Source: Sphingobacterium cellulitidis
GTDB lineage: Bacteria; Bacteroidota; Bacteroidia; Sphingobacteriales; Sphingobacteriaceae
DNA length: 64,000 nt
Direction of reading: 5' to 3'
Assembly (NCBI GenBank): GCA_002245855.1
Contig: NOUX01000009.1
Coordinates: 158,087 to 222,086 of the forward strand
Of this stretch, positions 17,464 to 26,682 are shown in pieces. The notes under the pieces are model-generated. The model was not told the DNA's origin. It searched no databases and worked only from the letters and a program-made list of their open reading frames with translations. A program made the position numbers and the translations under genes. The number at the start of each line of letters is the position of its first letter. Positions within the stretch are counted from its first letter, which is position 1.

Positions 17464-17700
17464 CTAAGGCTGGCTTGGCTGATCGGTTGGAGCCTCATCT
17501 TTTTCCTCGTCCTTTACCTCGTCTTTGCCGGCAAACCACCATAGTGCTGCACCAACTAATACAAAAGCTATTTTAATGAGCCAGGCAGTTCCTTCACCCC
17601 AATTGTAAATCCAAATTAATATGCGAGGCACTGCATTAAAGAAATTCAAAATGATGGCTAACATGCCATATAGAAATAAAAGTGATCCGAAATTTTTCAT
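17464..17700 (-). CDS. Small two-helix membrane protein
   Basis: 78 residues. Two hydrophobic helices, near residues 4-20 and 42-56 (WLIKIAFVLVGAALWWFAG), are followed by an acidic proline-rich tail (EVKDEEKDEAPTDQPSQP). It converges with the oxidoreductase gene 12 bases away. The composition pattern is typical of a real small membrane protein, but no function can be assigned. Confidence 0.65.
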   Translation of the reverse strand: MKNFGSLLFLYGMLAIILNFFNAVPRILIWIYNWGEGTAWLIKIAFVLVGAALWWFAGKDEVKDEEKDEAPTDQPSQP

Positions 17701-17986
17701 GCTATCTTGATTTTTGTTTTTATTGAAACTAGTACCTCTTTAAGGTTTGAATTCTTCATCCTTAAAGGTTAATCTAATTTAAGGACGATTCATTTTTGGA
17801 AACATCCCTGAAATCAGGTAAATATTCGATTGACGAATACGATAGCAATACATGTCTTCTGATCCTAGGTTATTTTGAAATTTATTAAATATTTGTTAAC
17901 TTATTTATTGAATAGCTAAGACTTAAGTGTAAAATAACTGGATTATTGAAAGAATATTTCAAAATAGAAAAGAAAGGAGTTTGGCT

Positions 17987-18493
17987 TTGACTTTAAAAAT
18001 TAAAAAAACTGAAACTGCTCTCGAAGCATTAAGAAGAAGTGAAATACAACAAGTAAAAGAATATTATAGGACCATTAACATTGATAAAACCGATAGATTG
18101 AATCGGACACTTCTCATGAATGCCATTATTTATGGAGAGTTGGAATTAGCAAAATGGGCAATTAAGCATCATGCTAATATCAATCATCAAGACACAACAG
18201 GTTTGTCGGCCTTGCATGTGGCCGTGGAAAAGAATGAATTTGATTTCGTTTCCCTGATGTTACATTCTGGGGTCCGCGTAGATTTGCAGGACCGCTTCGG
18301 AAATACAGCTCTCTGGCGTGCCATGATGGACAATGTAGATATCAATATTATCAACCTATTGATCCAATATCATGCTGACCCCGATCTGAAAAATAATTAT
18401 GGAATCTCAGCAAGGGATTTATTGAATGAAGAAAACCATAACTGGCCAATCTTAATCAATATATTTAATCAGAAAAATCCAGCTTATCATTAA
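17987..18493 (+). CDS. Ankyrin-repeat protein with TTG start
   Basis: 168 residues with about three ankyrin repeats: NRTLLMNAIIYGELELAKW, then GLSALHVAVEKNEFDFVSLML, then GNTALWRAMMDNVDINIINLL and a partial fourth (YGISARDLLNE). No signal peptide, so cytoplasmic protein binding is likely. The start is chosen by a strong ribosome binding site AAAGGAG (17973-17979), seven bases before TTG at 17987. An in-frame TTG at 17981 lies too close to it. The partner is unknown. Confidence 0.82.
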   Translation: MTLKIKKTETALEALRRSEIQQVKEYYRTINIDKTDRLNRTLLMNAIIYGELELAKWAIKHHANINHQDTTGLSALHVAVEKNEFDFVSLMLHSGVRVDLQDRFGNTALWRAMMDNVDINIINLLIQYHADPDLKNNYGISARDLLNEENHNWPILINIFNQKNPAYH

Positions 18494-18502
18494 TCAATAC
18501 CG

Positions 18503-18910
18503 TTACCGATTTACGTAAAGGTTGTTTTTTATGTGATCTTGCCATTTCTTGATCACTGAACAGGTCTCGTAGGCCTCTTGCTTTACGAATTGCTGTATTA
18601 AGGAATCTAAGGTCAAAATGAATTCATCCAGATGAATAAAGTTACCCTCCTCATCCCGATAATCGGATAGAATCTCTAAAAGAAAACAATGCGTCTCAAA
18701 CTCGCGGAATTTGTTCTGATAGTTTTGGTCGGCTTTTAACCATAACTTCTCAAGCTGAAAACCCGATTTAATATGCATATGGCAGGCGTCTTCGTATTCT
18801 GTACGATGCATTTTCAGTTCCTTTTTCATTTTTTCGACTCTGGTTTGCAGATGATCATACATCGTGGATAAATGAATCTGTACCTCTCGTTGTTTTGAAA
18901 TAAGTGGCAT
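18503..18910 (-). CDS. Hypothetical coiled-coil protein
   Basis: 135 residues, cytoplasmic and almost wholly helical, with heptad-like leucines and many charged residues (LQTRVEKMKKELKMHRTEYEDA). It converges with the ankyrin gene. I recognise no family. Confidence 0.65.
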   Translation of the reverse strand: MPLISKQREVQIHLSTMYDHLQTRVEKMKKELKMHRTEYEDACHMHIKSGFQLEKLWLKADQNYQNKFREFETHCFLLEILSDYRDEEGNFIHLDEFILTLDSLIQQFVKQEAYETCSVIKKWQDHIKNNLYVNR

Positions 18911-19022
18911 AGTATATTTTTTTGGATGCTCGCAGAATTTTCAACAAGTCAAATTCAATTTTGTTTTATTAATTTATTGATTTATTGTGAATTAAAATTT
19001 CAGAATCTTTTTATACTTCCAA

Positions 19023-19787
19023 ATGGATATATTTGAATCTATGATGGAAGCCAAAATAAATGGGATTGAATTGGAAATATGTGCCAATTCAATTTATTCA
19101 GCTAAACAAGCACAACAAGCAGGTGCAAGTAGGGTAGAGCTCTGCCAAAATTTAGAAAATGGTGGTACCACACCTTCGTATGGGCAAATCAAATTGGTAA
19201 GAAATCAACTCCATATTGGTGTTCATGTTCTGATAAGACCTAGATCTGGTGACTTCCTCTATACTGATGATGAATTTCAAGAAATTATTGAAGATATCAG
19301 ATACTGTAAATCTGTAGGTTGTGATGGCGTTGTGATCGGAGTCTTGAATGCTGACGGATCAGTTGATAAGGAAAGAATGGAAGTTTTAGTCAATGAAGCT
19401 AAACCAATGTGCGTGGTATTCCATAGAGCCTTTGACCGCTGCAATGATCCTCAACAAGCAATGGAGGATATCATTGGACTAGGATGTGACCGTATTCTAA
19501 CCTCAGGACTACAAAATACTGCTTGGCAAGGTAAGGACCTCCTAAAAGAACTAATTGAACAGGCAAATGGAAGAATTGAAATTATGCCTGGCTCTGGTGT
19601 TGATGCAAGCAATGTGAAGGAAATATTAAATTATACCAAAGCAACAAGTATTCACTCTTCAGCCAAAGTGATAGTGCCTTCGAAAATGATATTTAAGTCA
19701 AATTCAGTGACAGGTATGGATGAAGATGAAATTTACAGTTCGAAAGAGAAGGTAGCTGAAATAATTACTGCAATCCAAAGTATGTAG
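19023..19787 (+). CDS. cutC: CutC-family protein
   Basis: 254 residues. The CutC TIM-barrel signatures are clear: LEICANSIYSAKQAQQAGASRVELCQNLENGGTTPS, HVLIRPRSGDFLYTDDE, VFHRAFDRC, and the end IMPGSGVDASNV. CutC was first linked to copper handling in E. coli, but its activity is unsettled. The N-terminal ~12 residues before IELEICA are longer than in most members, so ATG 19041 or 19044 is also possible. It is monocistronic and followed by a terminator shared with the small basic protein gene. Confidence 0.88.
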   Translation: MDIFESMMEAKINGIELEICANSIYSAKQAQQAGASRVELCQNLENGGTTPSYGQIKLVRNQLHIGVHVLIRPRSGDFLYTDDEFQEIIEDIRYCKSVGCDGVVIGVLNADGSVDKERMEVLVNEAKPMCVVFHRAFDRCNDPQQAMEDIIGLGCDRILTSGLQNTAWQGKDLLKELIEQANGRIEIMPGSGVDASNVKEILNYTKATSIHSSAKVIVPSKMIFKSNSVTGMDEDEIYSSKEKVAEIITAIQSM

Positions 19788-19837
19788 AATCAAATTATGT
19801 CCATTGCTTTAATGGATTTTAGTAAAAAATAATCATA

Positions 19838-19869
19838 AAAAAAGCCTGTAGAACTTTCTACAGGCTTTT
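19838..19869. terminator. Bidirectional terminator between cutC and the small basic protein gene
   Basis: Stem GCCTGTAGA (19844-19852) / TCTACAGGC (19857-19865), flanked by A on the left and T on the right, works in both directions. Confidence 0.85.
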
Positions 19870-19887
19870 AATATATTGTCTCTAACC

Positions 19888-20067
19888 TTATTTTGCGTCT
19901 GCAGAAAGGTTATCTAAGATTTCATTGTTCTTAGTGATTTGGCTGTTCTTTGGCATTTTGCTTTTTGAACCTGGTTCAATATTACGGCCAAGCTTTAAAA
20001 ACTGTACTTCAACGCGTGCAACAGTTTTATTTCTTCTATCTTTTCTTTTTAAACGTGTAACTCCCAT
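19888..20067 (-). CDS. Small basic conserved-type protein of 59 residues
   Basis: A 59-residue frame from ATG 20067 to TAA 19888, starting MGVTRLKRKDRRNKTVARVE and ending NLSADAK. The first 20 residues are strongly basic and the rest neutral to acidic. It lies between tRNA-Cys and a terminator, both on the minus strand, so it is probably co-transcribed with the tRNA. Size, charge and company with a tRNA suggest a nucleic-acid-binding or ribosome-associated protein; that is inference. Confidence 0.72.
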   Translation of the reverse strand: MGVTRLKRKDRRNKTVARVEVQFLKLGRNIEPGSKSKMPKNSQITKNNEILDNLSADAK

Positions 20068-20098
20068 TGTATCAAATATTTTTTTATTGTTATTAACG

Positions 20099-20169
20099 AG
20101 GTCGGAAGCGGATTCGAACCGCTGTAGGAGGTTTTGCAGACCTCAGCCTAGCCACTCGGCCATCCGACC
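20099..20169 (-). tRNA. tRNA-Cys (GCA)
   Basis: A full cloverleaf on the minus strand: acceptor GGTCGGA/TCCGACC, D-arm with GGCCGAGTGGCTAGGC, anticodon stem GAGGT/ACCTC with loop CTGCAAA giving anticodon GCA, and T-arm GCGGTTCGAATCCGC. The discriminator base is U, as expected for bacterial tRNA-Cys. CCA is not encoded. 71 bases. Confidence 0.96.
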
Positions 20170-20471
20170 CTTTTACCTTTACAGGCATGCAAAAATAGGA
20201 TTAAATTTTAAAATAAAAAAATCCTTTTTCGCTTTTTGTTTAGGTATTTCCAAATCACCCCTATAATCCCTTGATTTAGAATTTAATTAATCAAAATGGA
20301 ATTTACTTTTTTAAAATAATAAGTCAATAAGCTAAAATTATCCTATTGAATATCAGTGAATTGCGATAACATTAGCTATAGCAGAGGTAATTTGGTCTAA
20401 ACTTTGCAAGACTTCGGTGTCTCTCAAATAAAAATTTTTAGAGAGCTTTTGTTAAGATAAAAATTATAGAT

Positions 20472-21110
20472 ATGAAAAAATTACTACTTTCATTTGGCGC
20501 TGCACTTTTATTAGCAGCTGGAGCTCAAGCTCAAACTAGTTACGGCTTAAAAGCTGGTGTTAACTTAAGTAAATACAGTGGATTAAGCGGTGCATTAGAT
20601 GAAAATCAAAAAAACAATGTTTCTTTCTATGTTACAGGTTTTGCTGATATCCCTGTTGCTCCTCAATTCTCAATCCAACCTGGTGTATCATTACAAGGTA
20701 AAGGTTCTAAATATGAGGAAAGTGGCGATAATGCTAGCGGAAAATTAACGCAAAATGTAATGTCCGTTGAAATCCCAGTAAATGCTGTTTACTATATCCC
20801 TGCTGGATCTGGTCAGGTATTCTTAGGAGCTGGTCCTTATGTAGGATTTAACGTTTCTGGTAAACAAAAATGGGAAGGTGGAGCTTTCGGACTTGAAGGT
20901 TCTGGAGACCGTAAATTGAGCTTCTCAGGTGATGATAAAGATATGAACCTGATCGATGCTGGTGCTAACTTTATGGCTGGTTACAAATTCAATAATGGTT
21001 TGTTAATCAATGCTGGTTATGGTTTAGGATTATCTAACCTTAATCCTAACTCTGATGGAGATAAATTAACTAACCGTACATTATCATTCGGTTTAGGATT
21101 CCAATTCTAA
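20472..21110 (+). CDS. Outer-membrane beta-barrel protein, paralogue 1
   Basis: 212 residues. Signal peptide MKKLLLSFGAALLLAAGAQA, then TSYGLKAGVNLSKYSG. Alternating hydrophobic strands and the C-terminal TLSFGLGFQF with terminal Phe are signs of an eight-stranded barrel of the porin-like family (outer membrane beta-barrel, PF13568 type). It shares IQPGVSLQGKG, EIPVNAVYY, FLGAGPYVGFNVSGK and INAGYGLGLSNLNP with the two downstream genes. The codon use looks more biased than in the other two, suggesting high expression. A -7-like AAACTTTG lies at 20399-20406. The substrate or role is unknown. Confidence 0.88.
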   Translation: MKKLLLSFGAALLLAAGAQAQTSYGLKAGVNLSKYSGLSGALDENQKNNVSFYVTGFADIPVAPQFSIQPGVSLQGKGSKYEESGDNASGKLTQNVMSVEIPVNAVYYIPAGSGQVFLGAGPYVGFNVSGKQKWEGGAFGLEGSGDRKLSFSGDDKDMNLIDAGANFMAGYKFNNGLLINAGYGLGLSNLNPNSDGDKLTNRTLSFGLGFQF

Positions 21111-21145
21111 GTAAATGTTAGGAGGCTTTAAGCCTTAGTGAATAT

Positions 21146-21173
21146 AAAGGCGACCCATTTAGGTCGCCTTTTT
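21146..21173 (+). terminator. Intrinsic terminator after barrel paralogue 1
   Basis: Stem AAAGGCGACC (21146-21155) / GGTCGCCTTT followed by T residues up to 21173. Confidence 0.88.
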
Positions 21174-21307
21174 CTTTTCCCAAAATAGAACAATAGGTCA
21201 ATCTCCAAAATGATTTGCTAAAACATCTATATAAAACTTCATAAACTGGCTTAAACTTTGTAAATTAATTATAATTTAAATATTAAATAATAAAGTAATA
21301 AAAGCTG

Positions 21308-21952
21308 ATGATGAAAAGAATGTGGATTACCTGCGTAATTGTTGGATTTGGAATGTTCAAAACCCAAGCTCAAATTAGTTATGGGGTCAAAGCCGGATTG
21401 AATCTAGCCAATTACTCCCAAGTTGCAGATGTACTCCAAAAATATCAAAAAAACAATCTATCTTATTTTGTAACTGCCTATGCAGATTTTCCAATTACTT
21501 CTCAATTCTCTATTCAACCCGGTATTTCCCTTCAAGGAAAGGGGACTAAATATTCTGGAGAAGCCGAAGGTCTTGAATTTGCCCTAACACAAAATGTGAT
21601 GTCCCTTGAAATTCCACTTAATGCTTTATATTATTTCCAAACGGAACCGGGTCAGCTATTTATTGGTGCCGGGCCTTATATCGGATTTAACGTTTCAGGA
21701 AAACAGCATGGAGAAGGAGCATTGAACCAGATGTTCACCGGCACTTCTACCCGTAAGATGACATTCTCAGGTGAAGATCGACAAATGAACCTGATCGATG
21801 CCGGGTTGAACTTCTCAGTCGGATATAAATTGAATAATGGAATTTTATTTCATGTTGGCTACGGACTTGGTTTATCTAATTTATCCCCGGATAAAGATCA
21901 AAAGAATAGCTCTAACCGAGTGATCAATTTTGGAATTGGATTCCAATTCTAA
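21308..21952 (+). CDS. Outer-membrane beta-barrel protein, paralogue 2
   Basis: 214 residues, the same architecture as paralogue 1: a signal peptide to about residue 22, ISYGVKAGLNLANYSQ, IQPGISLQGKG, EIPLNALYYF, FIGAGPYIGFNVSGKQ and a C-terminal INFGIGFQF. By eye it is closely related to paralogue 1 over its whole length. It has its own -7-like box AAACTTTG (21253-21260) and its own terminator, so the copies are independent transcripts and may be switched under different conditions. Confidence 0.87.
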   Translation: MMKRMWITCVIVGFGMFKTQAQISYGVKAGLNLANYSQVADVLQKYQKNNLSYFVTAYADFPITSQFSIQPGISLQGKGTKYSGEAEGLEFALTQNVMSLEIPLNALYYFQTEPGQLFIGAGPYIGFNVSGKQHGEGALNQMFTGTSTRKMTFSGEDRQMNLIDAGLNFSVGYKLNNGILFHVGYGLGLSNLSPDKDQKNSSNRVINFGIGFQF

Positions 21953-21973
21953 CAACTCATACAGTATTAATCG

Positions 21974-22008
21974 AAAAGTCTGTTCATAAAAGAAAAGAAC
22001 AGACTTTT
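21974..22008 (+). terminator. Intrinsic terminator after barrel paralogue 2
   Basis: Stem AAAAGTCTGTTC (21974-21985) / GAACAGACTTTT (21997-22008) with an 11-base loop. Confidence 0.85.
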
Positions 22009-22241
22009 ATGTTGTTATGCTCTGGAAAATGTTTTTTTATTTAATGTTTGCCAGCAAACAAAGACCATCACCTGGATAATCCTTGAATATTATTAGATAA
22101 GTTAAAATTCTACGCATTAATTTTTCATTTACTACCTTTTATTTAACTGTTGATTGTGAAAATTTGTTAATTAACTAGTTGATAACATATTGGATTGCTT
22201 TAGATATCTAGTTTTGATATATAATCTAAAAAAAATTAAAT
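22009..22241. other. Intergenic region upstream of barrel paralogue 3
   Basis: AT-rich and without a gene. TAGTTTTG at 22209-22216 fits the -7 consensus, 25 bases before the start codon at 22242. Confidence 0.5.
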
Positions 22242-22877
22242 ATGAAAACAATTTTATCTTCATTAGCGATTGTTGCACTAAGCATTGGTGCGGTAAATGC
22301 TCAAACGACCTATGGTCTTAAAGCTGGAATGAACTTTGGGAAAATAACCAATTTTGATTCCCAAAAATTAAAGCCTTCTTATTTTGTTACTGGTTTTGCG
22401 GATATTCCTTTATCTGGAAAATTTTCTATCCAACCAGGAATTTCCTTGCAAGGAAAAGGGACTAGAATAGAAGATGAAATACCCATTTTCCAACAGAGCT
22501 CCACTACGACAAATAAATCTGATCTCAATTTAATGTCTATTGAAATCCCTGTCAATGCGGTTTATTATGTTCCTGTCGGGAATGGTGATATTTTTCTTTC
22601 AGCTGGTCCTTATTTAGGATACAACATCAGTGGAAAAATAAAAAACACTAGCTCAAACTCTAATACAACCAGGTCTGAGGATGTTTCCTTTAGCGGAGAT
22701 AATAAAATGATGAATCGCTGGGACGCCGGAATCAATTTTGCAGTAGGGTATAAGCTCTATAATGGTCTATTGATCCAAGCCGGCTATGGTTTAGGTTTAT
22801 CTAATTTAAATGCCTCCGAAAACTCCAAAAAATTCTCCACGCGTACAATGAACTTTGGAATTGGTTACCAGTTTTAG
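22242..22877 (+). CDS. Outer-membrane beta-barrel protein, paralogue 3
   Basis: 211 residues. Signal peptide MKTILSSLAIVALSIGAVNA, then TTYGLKAGMNFGK. It shares IQPGISLQGKGT, SIEIPVNAVYYVP, SAGPYLGYNISGK and LIQAGYGLGLSNLNA with paralogues 1 and 2. The C-terminal MNFGIGYQF ends in Phe, as needed for barrel assembly. Variable loops differ, mainly around residues 75-95 and 130-150, as expected for surface-exposed turns. Confidence 0.87.
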   Translation: MKTILSSLAIVALSIGAVNAQTTYGLKAGMNFGKITNFDSQKLKPSYFVTGFADIPLSGKFSIQPGISLQGKGTRIEDEIPIFQQSSTTTNKSDLNLMSIEIPVNAVYYVPVGNGDIFLSAGPYLGYNISGKIKNTSSNSNTTRSEDVSFSGDNKMMNRWDAGINFAVGYKLYNGLLIQAGYGLGLSNLNASENSKKFSTRTMNFGIGYQF

Positions 22878-22879
22878 GG

Positions 22880-23090
22880 AAGGGAGTATTGAGTATTGAG
22901 ATGTGAGATTTGAGATATTATGGGTAATATTGGGTCGCTTAGAGAGTTTTAAGTGTTGAATTTTGAGATATTAAGGGTTAAATATCGCTCCTTAAGTTTG
23001 TTTTGAGTAACGAGAAGTGAGATTCTCATGAAATCTTATCCTTCTTTCAAATTTCTCAAATCTCACATCTCCCATCTCATATCTTGAAAA
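22880..23090. repeat. Palindromic intergenic repeat (MITE-like)
   Basis: An 18-bp perfect inverted repeat, GAGATGTGAGATTTGAGA at 22898-22915 and its complement at 23054-23071, encloses about 140 bases of low-complexity sequence rich in TTGAG and GAGAT units. It has no coding capacity and lies between a barrel gene and the str-operon terminator. It resembles small non-autonomous mobile or REP-like elements. Confidence 0.6.
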
Positions 23091-23096
23091 AGAAAA

Positions 23097-23127
23097 AAAA
23101 ACAAAAGCCCATTTTTCAATGGGCTTT
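23097..23127 (-). terminator. Terminator of the str operon
   Basis: On the minus strand AAAGCCCAT pairs with ATGGGCTTT (stem arms 23104-23112 and 23119-23127) and is followed by a long T-rich run. It comes directly after rpsJ. Confidence 0.85.
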
Positions 23128-23151
23128 CATGTTTTTTTCAAAAGAAATCTA

Positions 23152-23457
23152 TCACACTTTGATTTCAACTTCAACACCTGAAGGTAATTCTAATTTCATC
23201 AACGCATCAACAGTTTTTGAGTTAGATGAGTAGATGTCTAACAATCTCTTGTAAGAACATAATTGGAATTGCTCACGTGCTTTTTTGTTAACGTGTGGAG
23301 AACGTAAAACGGTATAGATTTTTTTCTCAGTAGGCAATGGAATAGGACCACTAACAACTGCACCTGTAGGTTTTACTGTTTTTACGATTTTCTCAGCTGA
23401 CTTGTCAACCAAGTTGTAATCGTATGATTTCAATTTGATTCTGATTCTTTGGCTCAT
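23152..23457 (-). CDS. rpsJ: 30S ribosomal protein S10
   Basis: 101 residues, the usual length. Signatures [54 protein letters not shown] and [12 protein letters not shown]10 sits in the 30S head and, as NusE, takes part in antitermination. It is the last gene of the rpsL-rpsG-fusA-rpsJ series and is followed directly by a terminator, so the rest of the S10 cluster (rplC onwards) is not attached here. Confidence 0.97.
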   Translation of the reverse strand: MSQRIRIKLKSYDYNLVDKSAEKIVKTVKPTGAVVSGPIPLPTEKKIYTVLRSPHVNKKAREQFQLCSYKRLLDIYSSNSKTVDALMKLELPSGVEVEIKV

Positions 23458-23481
23458 TATATATTTTGTTTTTAAGATGAC

Positions 23482-23509
23482 CCCTGGTTAGAGCTATTTA
23501 CAACCAGGG
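23482..23509 (-). other. Intercistronic hairpin between fusA and rpsJ
   Basis: CCCTGGTT (23482-23489) pairs with AACCAGGG (23502-23509) across a 12-base loop. No T run follows, so it is more likely a processing, stability or attenuation element than a terminator. Confidence 0.5.
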
Positions 23510-23534
23510 ATCGGTTTGTTTTTATTCGAATGAA

Positions 23535-25658
23535 TTATTCTTCGATTCCTTTAACTTTTCCTTTTGCCTTCGCAATTACGTCCTCTTGAACGTTACGAGG
23601 TGCATCAGAATAGTGATCAAATTCCATTGTAGATGTTGCACGACCTGAAGTAATGGTACGTAATTGTGTTACATATCCAAACATTTCTGAAAGTGGAACT
23701 AATGCTTTGATTACTTGTGCTCCGTTACGTGAATCCAATCCTTGCATTTGACCACGACGACGGTTTAAGTCTCCCATTACATCACCCATGTTCTCTTCTG
23801 GTGTCAATACTTCTACTTTCATGATAGGCTCCATTAATACTGGAGAACATTTAGGAAGTGCTTGACGGTAGGCCATCTTCGCTGCTAATTCGAAAGATAA
23901 TGAGTCTGAATCGACTGCGTGGAATGAACCATCAATCAAACGAACTTTCATACCTGACAATTGGTAACCAGCTAAAACACCATTCTTCATGGAAACTTCA
24001 AATCCTTTTTGAACTGAAGGAATGTATTCCTTAGGAATAGCACCACCAACAATCTCATTAACGAATTGAAGAGGGTTTTTAACTACATCCCAATCCTCAT
24101 CTGCAGGAGAAATAACAACTTTGATATCCGCGAATTTACCACGACCACCTGATTGTTTTTTGTAAACTTCACGGTGTTCTGTAGATCCATTGATAGACTC
24201 TTTGTATGCCACTTGTGGAGCTCCTTGGTTAACCTCTACTTTGAACTCACGTTTCAAACGGTCGATCAAGATATCTAAGTGAAGCTCACCCATACCTGAA
24301 ATAACTGTTTGGCCAGTGTCTTCGTCAGTTTTTACTACGAAGGTTGGATCCTCCTCAGCTAATTTGTTAAGTCCGATACCTAATTTATCAACGTCAGCTT
24401 GTGTCTTAGGCTCAATCGCTAAACCAATTACTGGCTCAGGGAATACCATTGACTCAAGAATGATTGGGTTTTTCTCGTCACATAAAGTGTCACCAGTTTT
24501 GATGTCTTTGAAACCAACTACAGCACCGATATCTCCAGCTCCGATTCTTTCAATAGGGTTTTGTTTGTTCGCGTGCATTTGGAAAATACGAGAGATACGC
24601 TCTTTGTTTCCTGAACGAGTGTTCAATACATAAGAACCAGCATCTAAGAATCCTGAATATACACGAGTGAAACACAAACGACCTACGAATGGGTCAGTAG
24701 CAATTTTGAAACCTAATGCAGCGAATGGCTCAGCTTCTGATGGCTTACGAGAAATCTCTTCACCTGTACGTGGGTCTGTACCTTTAACAGCTTCTTGATC
24801 CAATGGAGAAGGCAATAACTCCATAACGAAGTCAAGCATAGTTTGAACACCTTTATTTTTGAAAGATGAACCACAAACCATAGGAACAATAGCGTTATCT
24901 AAAACAGCCTTACGTAAAGCGTCTAAGATTTCGCGCTCTGTTAATGAATCTGGATCATCAAAGAATTTCTCCATTAATGACTCATCATATCCAGCAACAG
25001 CTTCTAATAATTTTTCACGGTATTCTGCAACCTCATCAAGCATATCGTCAGGAATTGGAACTTCAGTAAAGGTCATCCCTTTATCTGCTTCATTCCAAAC
25101 GATACCACGGTTGTTGATTAAGTCAACAACACCAGTGAAGTTGTCCTCAGCACCGATAGGTAATTGAAGCGCTACAGCTTCAGAACCTAACATATCTTTT
25201 ACTTGCTTAACTACTTTTAAGAAGTCAGCACCAGAACGGTCCATTTTATTTACGAAACCAATACGTGGAACTTTGTATCCATCAGCTAAACGCCAGTTAG
25301 TCTCTGATTGTGGCTCAACACCATCAACAGCAGAGAATAAGAATACTAATCCATCTAATACACGTAATGAACGGTTTACCTCTACAGTAAAGTCAACGTG
25401 TCCAGGTGTATCAATTACGTTTACTTGGTATTTTTTGTTACGGTAGTTCCAAAATACGGTTACAGCTGCAGAGGTAATCGTGATACCACGCTCTTGCTCT
25501 TGTGCCATCCAGTCAGTCGTAGCAGATCCTTCGTGAGTCTCGCCTAACTTGTGGTTTACACCTGAGTAGAATAAAATACGCTCTGTAGTTGTAGTTTTAC
25601 CAGCATCGATGTGTGCAGCGATACCAATATTTCTTACTAATTTTAAATCTTTTGCCAT
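23535..25658 (-). CDS. fusA: Elongation factor G
   Basis: 707 residues. G1 motif [15 protein letters not shown], switch region [25 protein letters not shown], and NKMD. The C-terminal domains IV-V contain [13 protein letters not shown] and [22 protein letters not shown] drives ribosomal translocation with GTP. It lies in the str operon, where canonical EF-G is expected. It is separated from rpsG by a strong hairpin that could tune its level relative to the ribosomal proteins. Confidence 0.98.
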   Translation of the reverse strand: MAKDLKLVRNIGIAAHIDAGKTTTTERILFYSGVNHKLGETHEGSATTDWMAQEQERGITITSAAVTVFWNYRNKKYQVNVIDTPGHVDFTVEVNRSLRVLDGLVFLFSAVDGVEPQSETNWRLADGYKVPRIGFVNKMDRSGADFLKVVKQVKDMLGSEAVALQLPIGAEDNFTGVVDLINNRGIVWNEADKGMTFTEVPIPDDMLDEVAEYREKLLEAVAGYDESLMEKFFDDPDSLTEREILDALRKAVLDNAIVPMVCGSSFKNKGVQTMLDFVMELLPSPLDQEAVKGTDPRTGEEISRKPSEAEPFAALGFKIATDPFVGRLCFTRVYSGFLDAGSYVLNTRSGNKERISRIFQMHANKQNPIERIGAGDIGAVVGFKDIKTGDTLCDEKNPIILESMVFPEPVIGLAIEPKTQADVDKLGIGLNKLAEEDPTFVVKTDEDTGQTVISGMGELHLDILIDRLKREFKVEVNQGAPQVAYKESINGSTEHREVYKKQSGGRGKFADIKVVISPADEDWDVVKNPLQFVNEIVGGAIPKEYIPSVQKGFEVSMKNGVLAGYQLSGMKVRLIDGSFHAVDSDSLSFELAAKMAYRQALPKCSPVLMEPIMKVEVLTPEENMGDVMGDLNRRRGQMQGLDSRNGAQVIKALVPLSEMFGYVTQLRTITSGRATSTMEFDHYSDAPRNVQEDVIAKAKGKVKGIEE

Positions 25659-25710
25659 GTTTTTTATTGCAGTTTGCCTATTGGCTGATTGTTATTTCTT
25701 TTGAAATAAA

Positions 25711-25758
25711 TACACCGACTTTGATAATCGAAAAAATCTATTATCTAAAGTCGGTGTA
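25711..25758 (-). other. Strong intercistronic hairpin between rpsG and fusA
   Basis: TACACCGACTTT (25711-25722) pairs perfectly with AAAGTCGGTGTA (25747-25758). The stem continues with GATAA/TTATC after a one-base bulge, 17 bp in total, loop TCGAAAAAATCTA. No T run follows on the minus strand. It may block exonucleases or lower read-through into fusA. Confidence 0.6.
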
Positions 25759-25785
25759 AACATATTTGATTCTTTTTGTTCAAAA

Positions 25786-26253
25786 TTAGAATCTGAAGTG
25801 TGAGAACGCTTTGTTAGCTTCCGCCATCTTGTGCGTATCTTCTTTCTTCTTAACAGCAGCACCTTCACCTTTAGAAGCTGAAATGATTTCTCCCGCTAAT
25901 TTCTCAAACATAGTTTTTTCACCACGCTTGCGAGCATAAGAAATTAACCATTTCATACCTAAAGCGATCTTGCGCTCAGGACGAACTTCCATAGGTACTT
26001 GGAAGTTTGCACCACCAACACGACGAGATTTAACCTCTACCGCTGGCATTACATTGTTAAGAGCTTTTTTCCAAGTCTCAAGACCATTCTCTTGAGTCTT
26101 TTGCTCTACTAATTCAACTGCATCGTAAAAAATTGAATATGCGATAGATTTCTTTCCATCAAACATCATGTTATTTACGAAACGTGTTACCTGAACATCG
26201 TTAAACTTTGGATCAGGTAAAATGATTCTCTTTTTTGGTTTTGCTTTTCTCAT
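25786..26253 (-). CDS. rpsG: 30S ribosomal protein S7
   Basis: 155 residues. Typical S7: [35 protein letters not shown], then [22 protein letters not shown], ending [16 protein letters not shown]. It nucleates assembly of the 30S head and in many bacteria represses its own operon. It lies 15 bases after rpsL. Confidence 0.98.
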   Translation of the reverse strand: MRKAKPKKRIILPDPKFNDVQVTRFVNNMMFDGKKSIAYSIFYDAVELVEQKTQENGLETWKKALNNVMPAVEVKSRRVGGANFQVPMEVRPERKIALGMKWLISYARKRGEKTMFEKLAGEIISASKGEGAAVKKKEDTHKMAEANKAFSHFRF

Positions 26254-26268
26254 TTTCTTTTCCTCCGT

Positions 26269-26682
26269 TTATTTTTTCTTACCTTTTGCTGGTGCAGCAG
26301 CTGCTTGTCCTGGTTTAGGACGTTTTGTTCCGTATTTAGAACGACGTTGGTTACGACCCGCAACACCGGAAGTATCTAATGCACCACGAATAATGTGGTA
26401 ACGAACTCCTGGTAAGTCCTTAACACGACCGCCACGAATTAATACGATCGAGTGCTCTTGTAAGTTGTGGCCTTCTCCTGGGATATAAGCATTCACCTCT
26501 TTACCGTTTGTTAAACGAACGCGAGCTACTTTACGCATTGCTGAGTTTGGTTTTTTAGGGGTAGTAGTGTATACACGTGTACACACACCTCTTCGCTGTG
26601 GACATGAGTCCAACGCTGGTGACTTACTCTTGTCTACCAGAGCTACTCTACCTTTTCTAACTAATTGTTGAATAGTAGGCAT
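26269..26682 (-). CDS. rpsL: 30S ribosomal protein S12
   Basis: 137 residues. [77 protein letters not shown]. The KKPNSA and GGRVKDLPG loops, where streptomycin-resistance changes occur, read as wild type. The C-terminus is extended by an Ala/Pro/Lys-rich tail. First gene of the str operon. Confidence 0.98.
   Translation of the reverse strand: MPTIQQLVRKGRVALVDKSKSPALDSCPQRRGVCTRVYTTTPKKPNSAMRKVARVRLTNGKEVNAYIPGEGHNLQEHSIVLIRGGRVKDLPGVRYHIIRGALDTSGVAGRNQRRSKYGTKRPKPGQAAAAPAKGKKK

Noticed and set aside
19925-20266. Plus-strand open frame of 113 codons
   Set aside because: It runs antisense through the 59-residue gene and tRNA-Cys and has no protein-like pattern.
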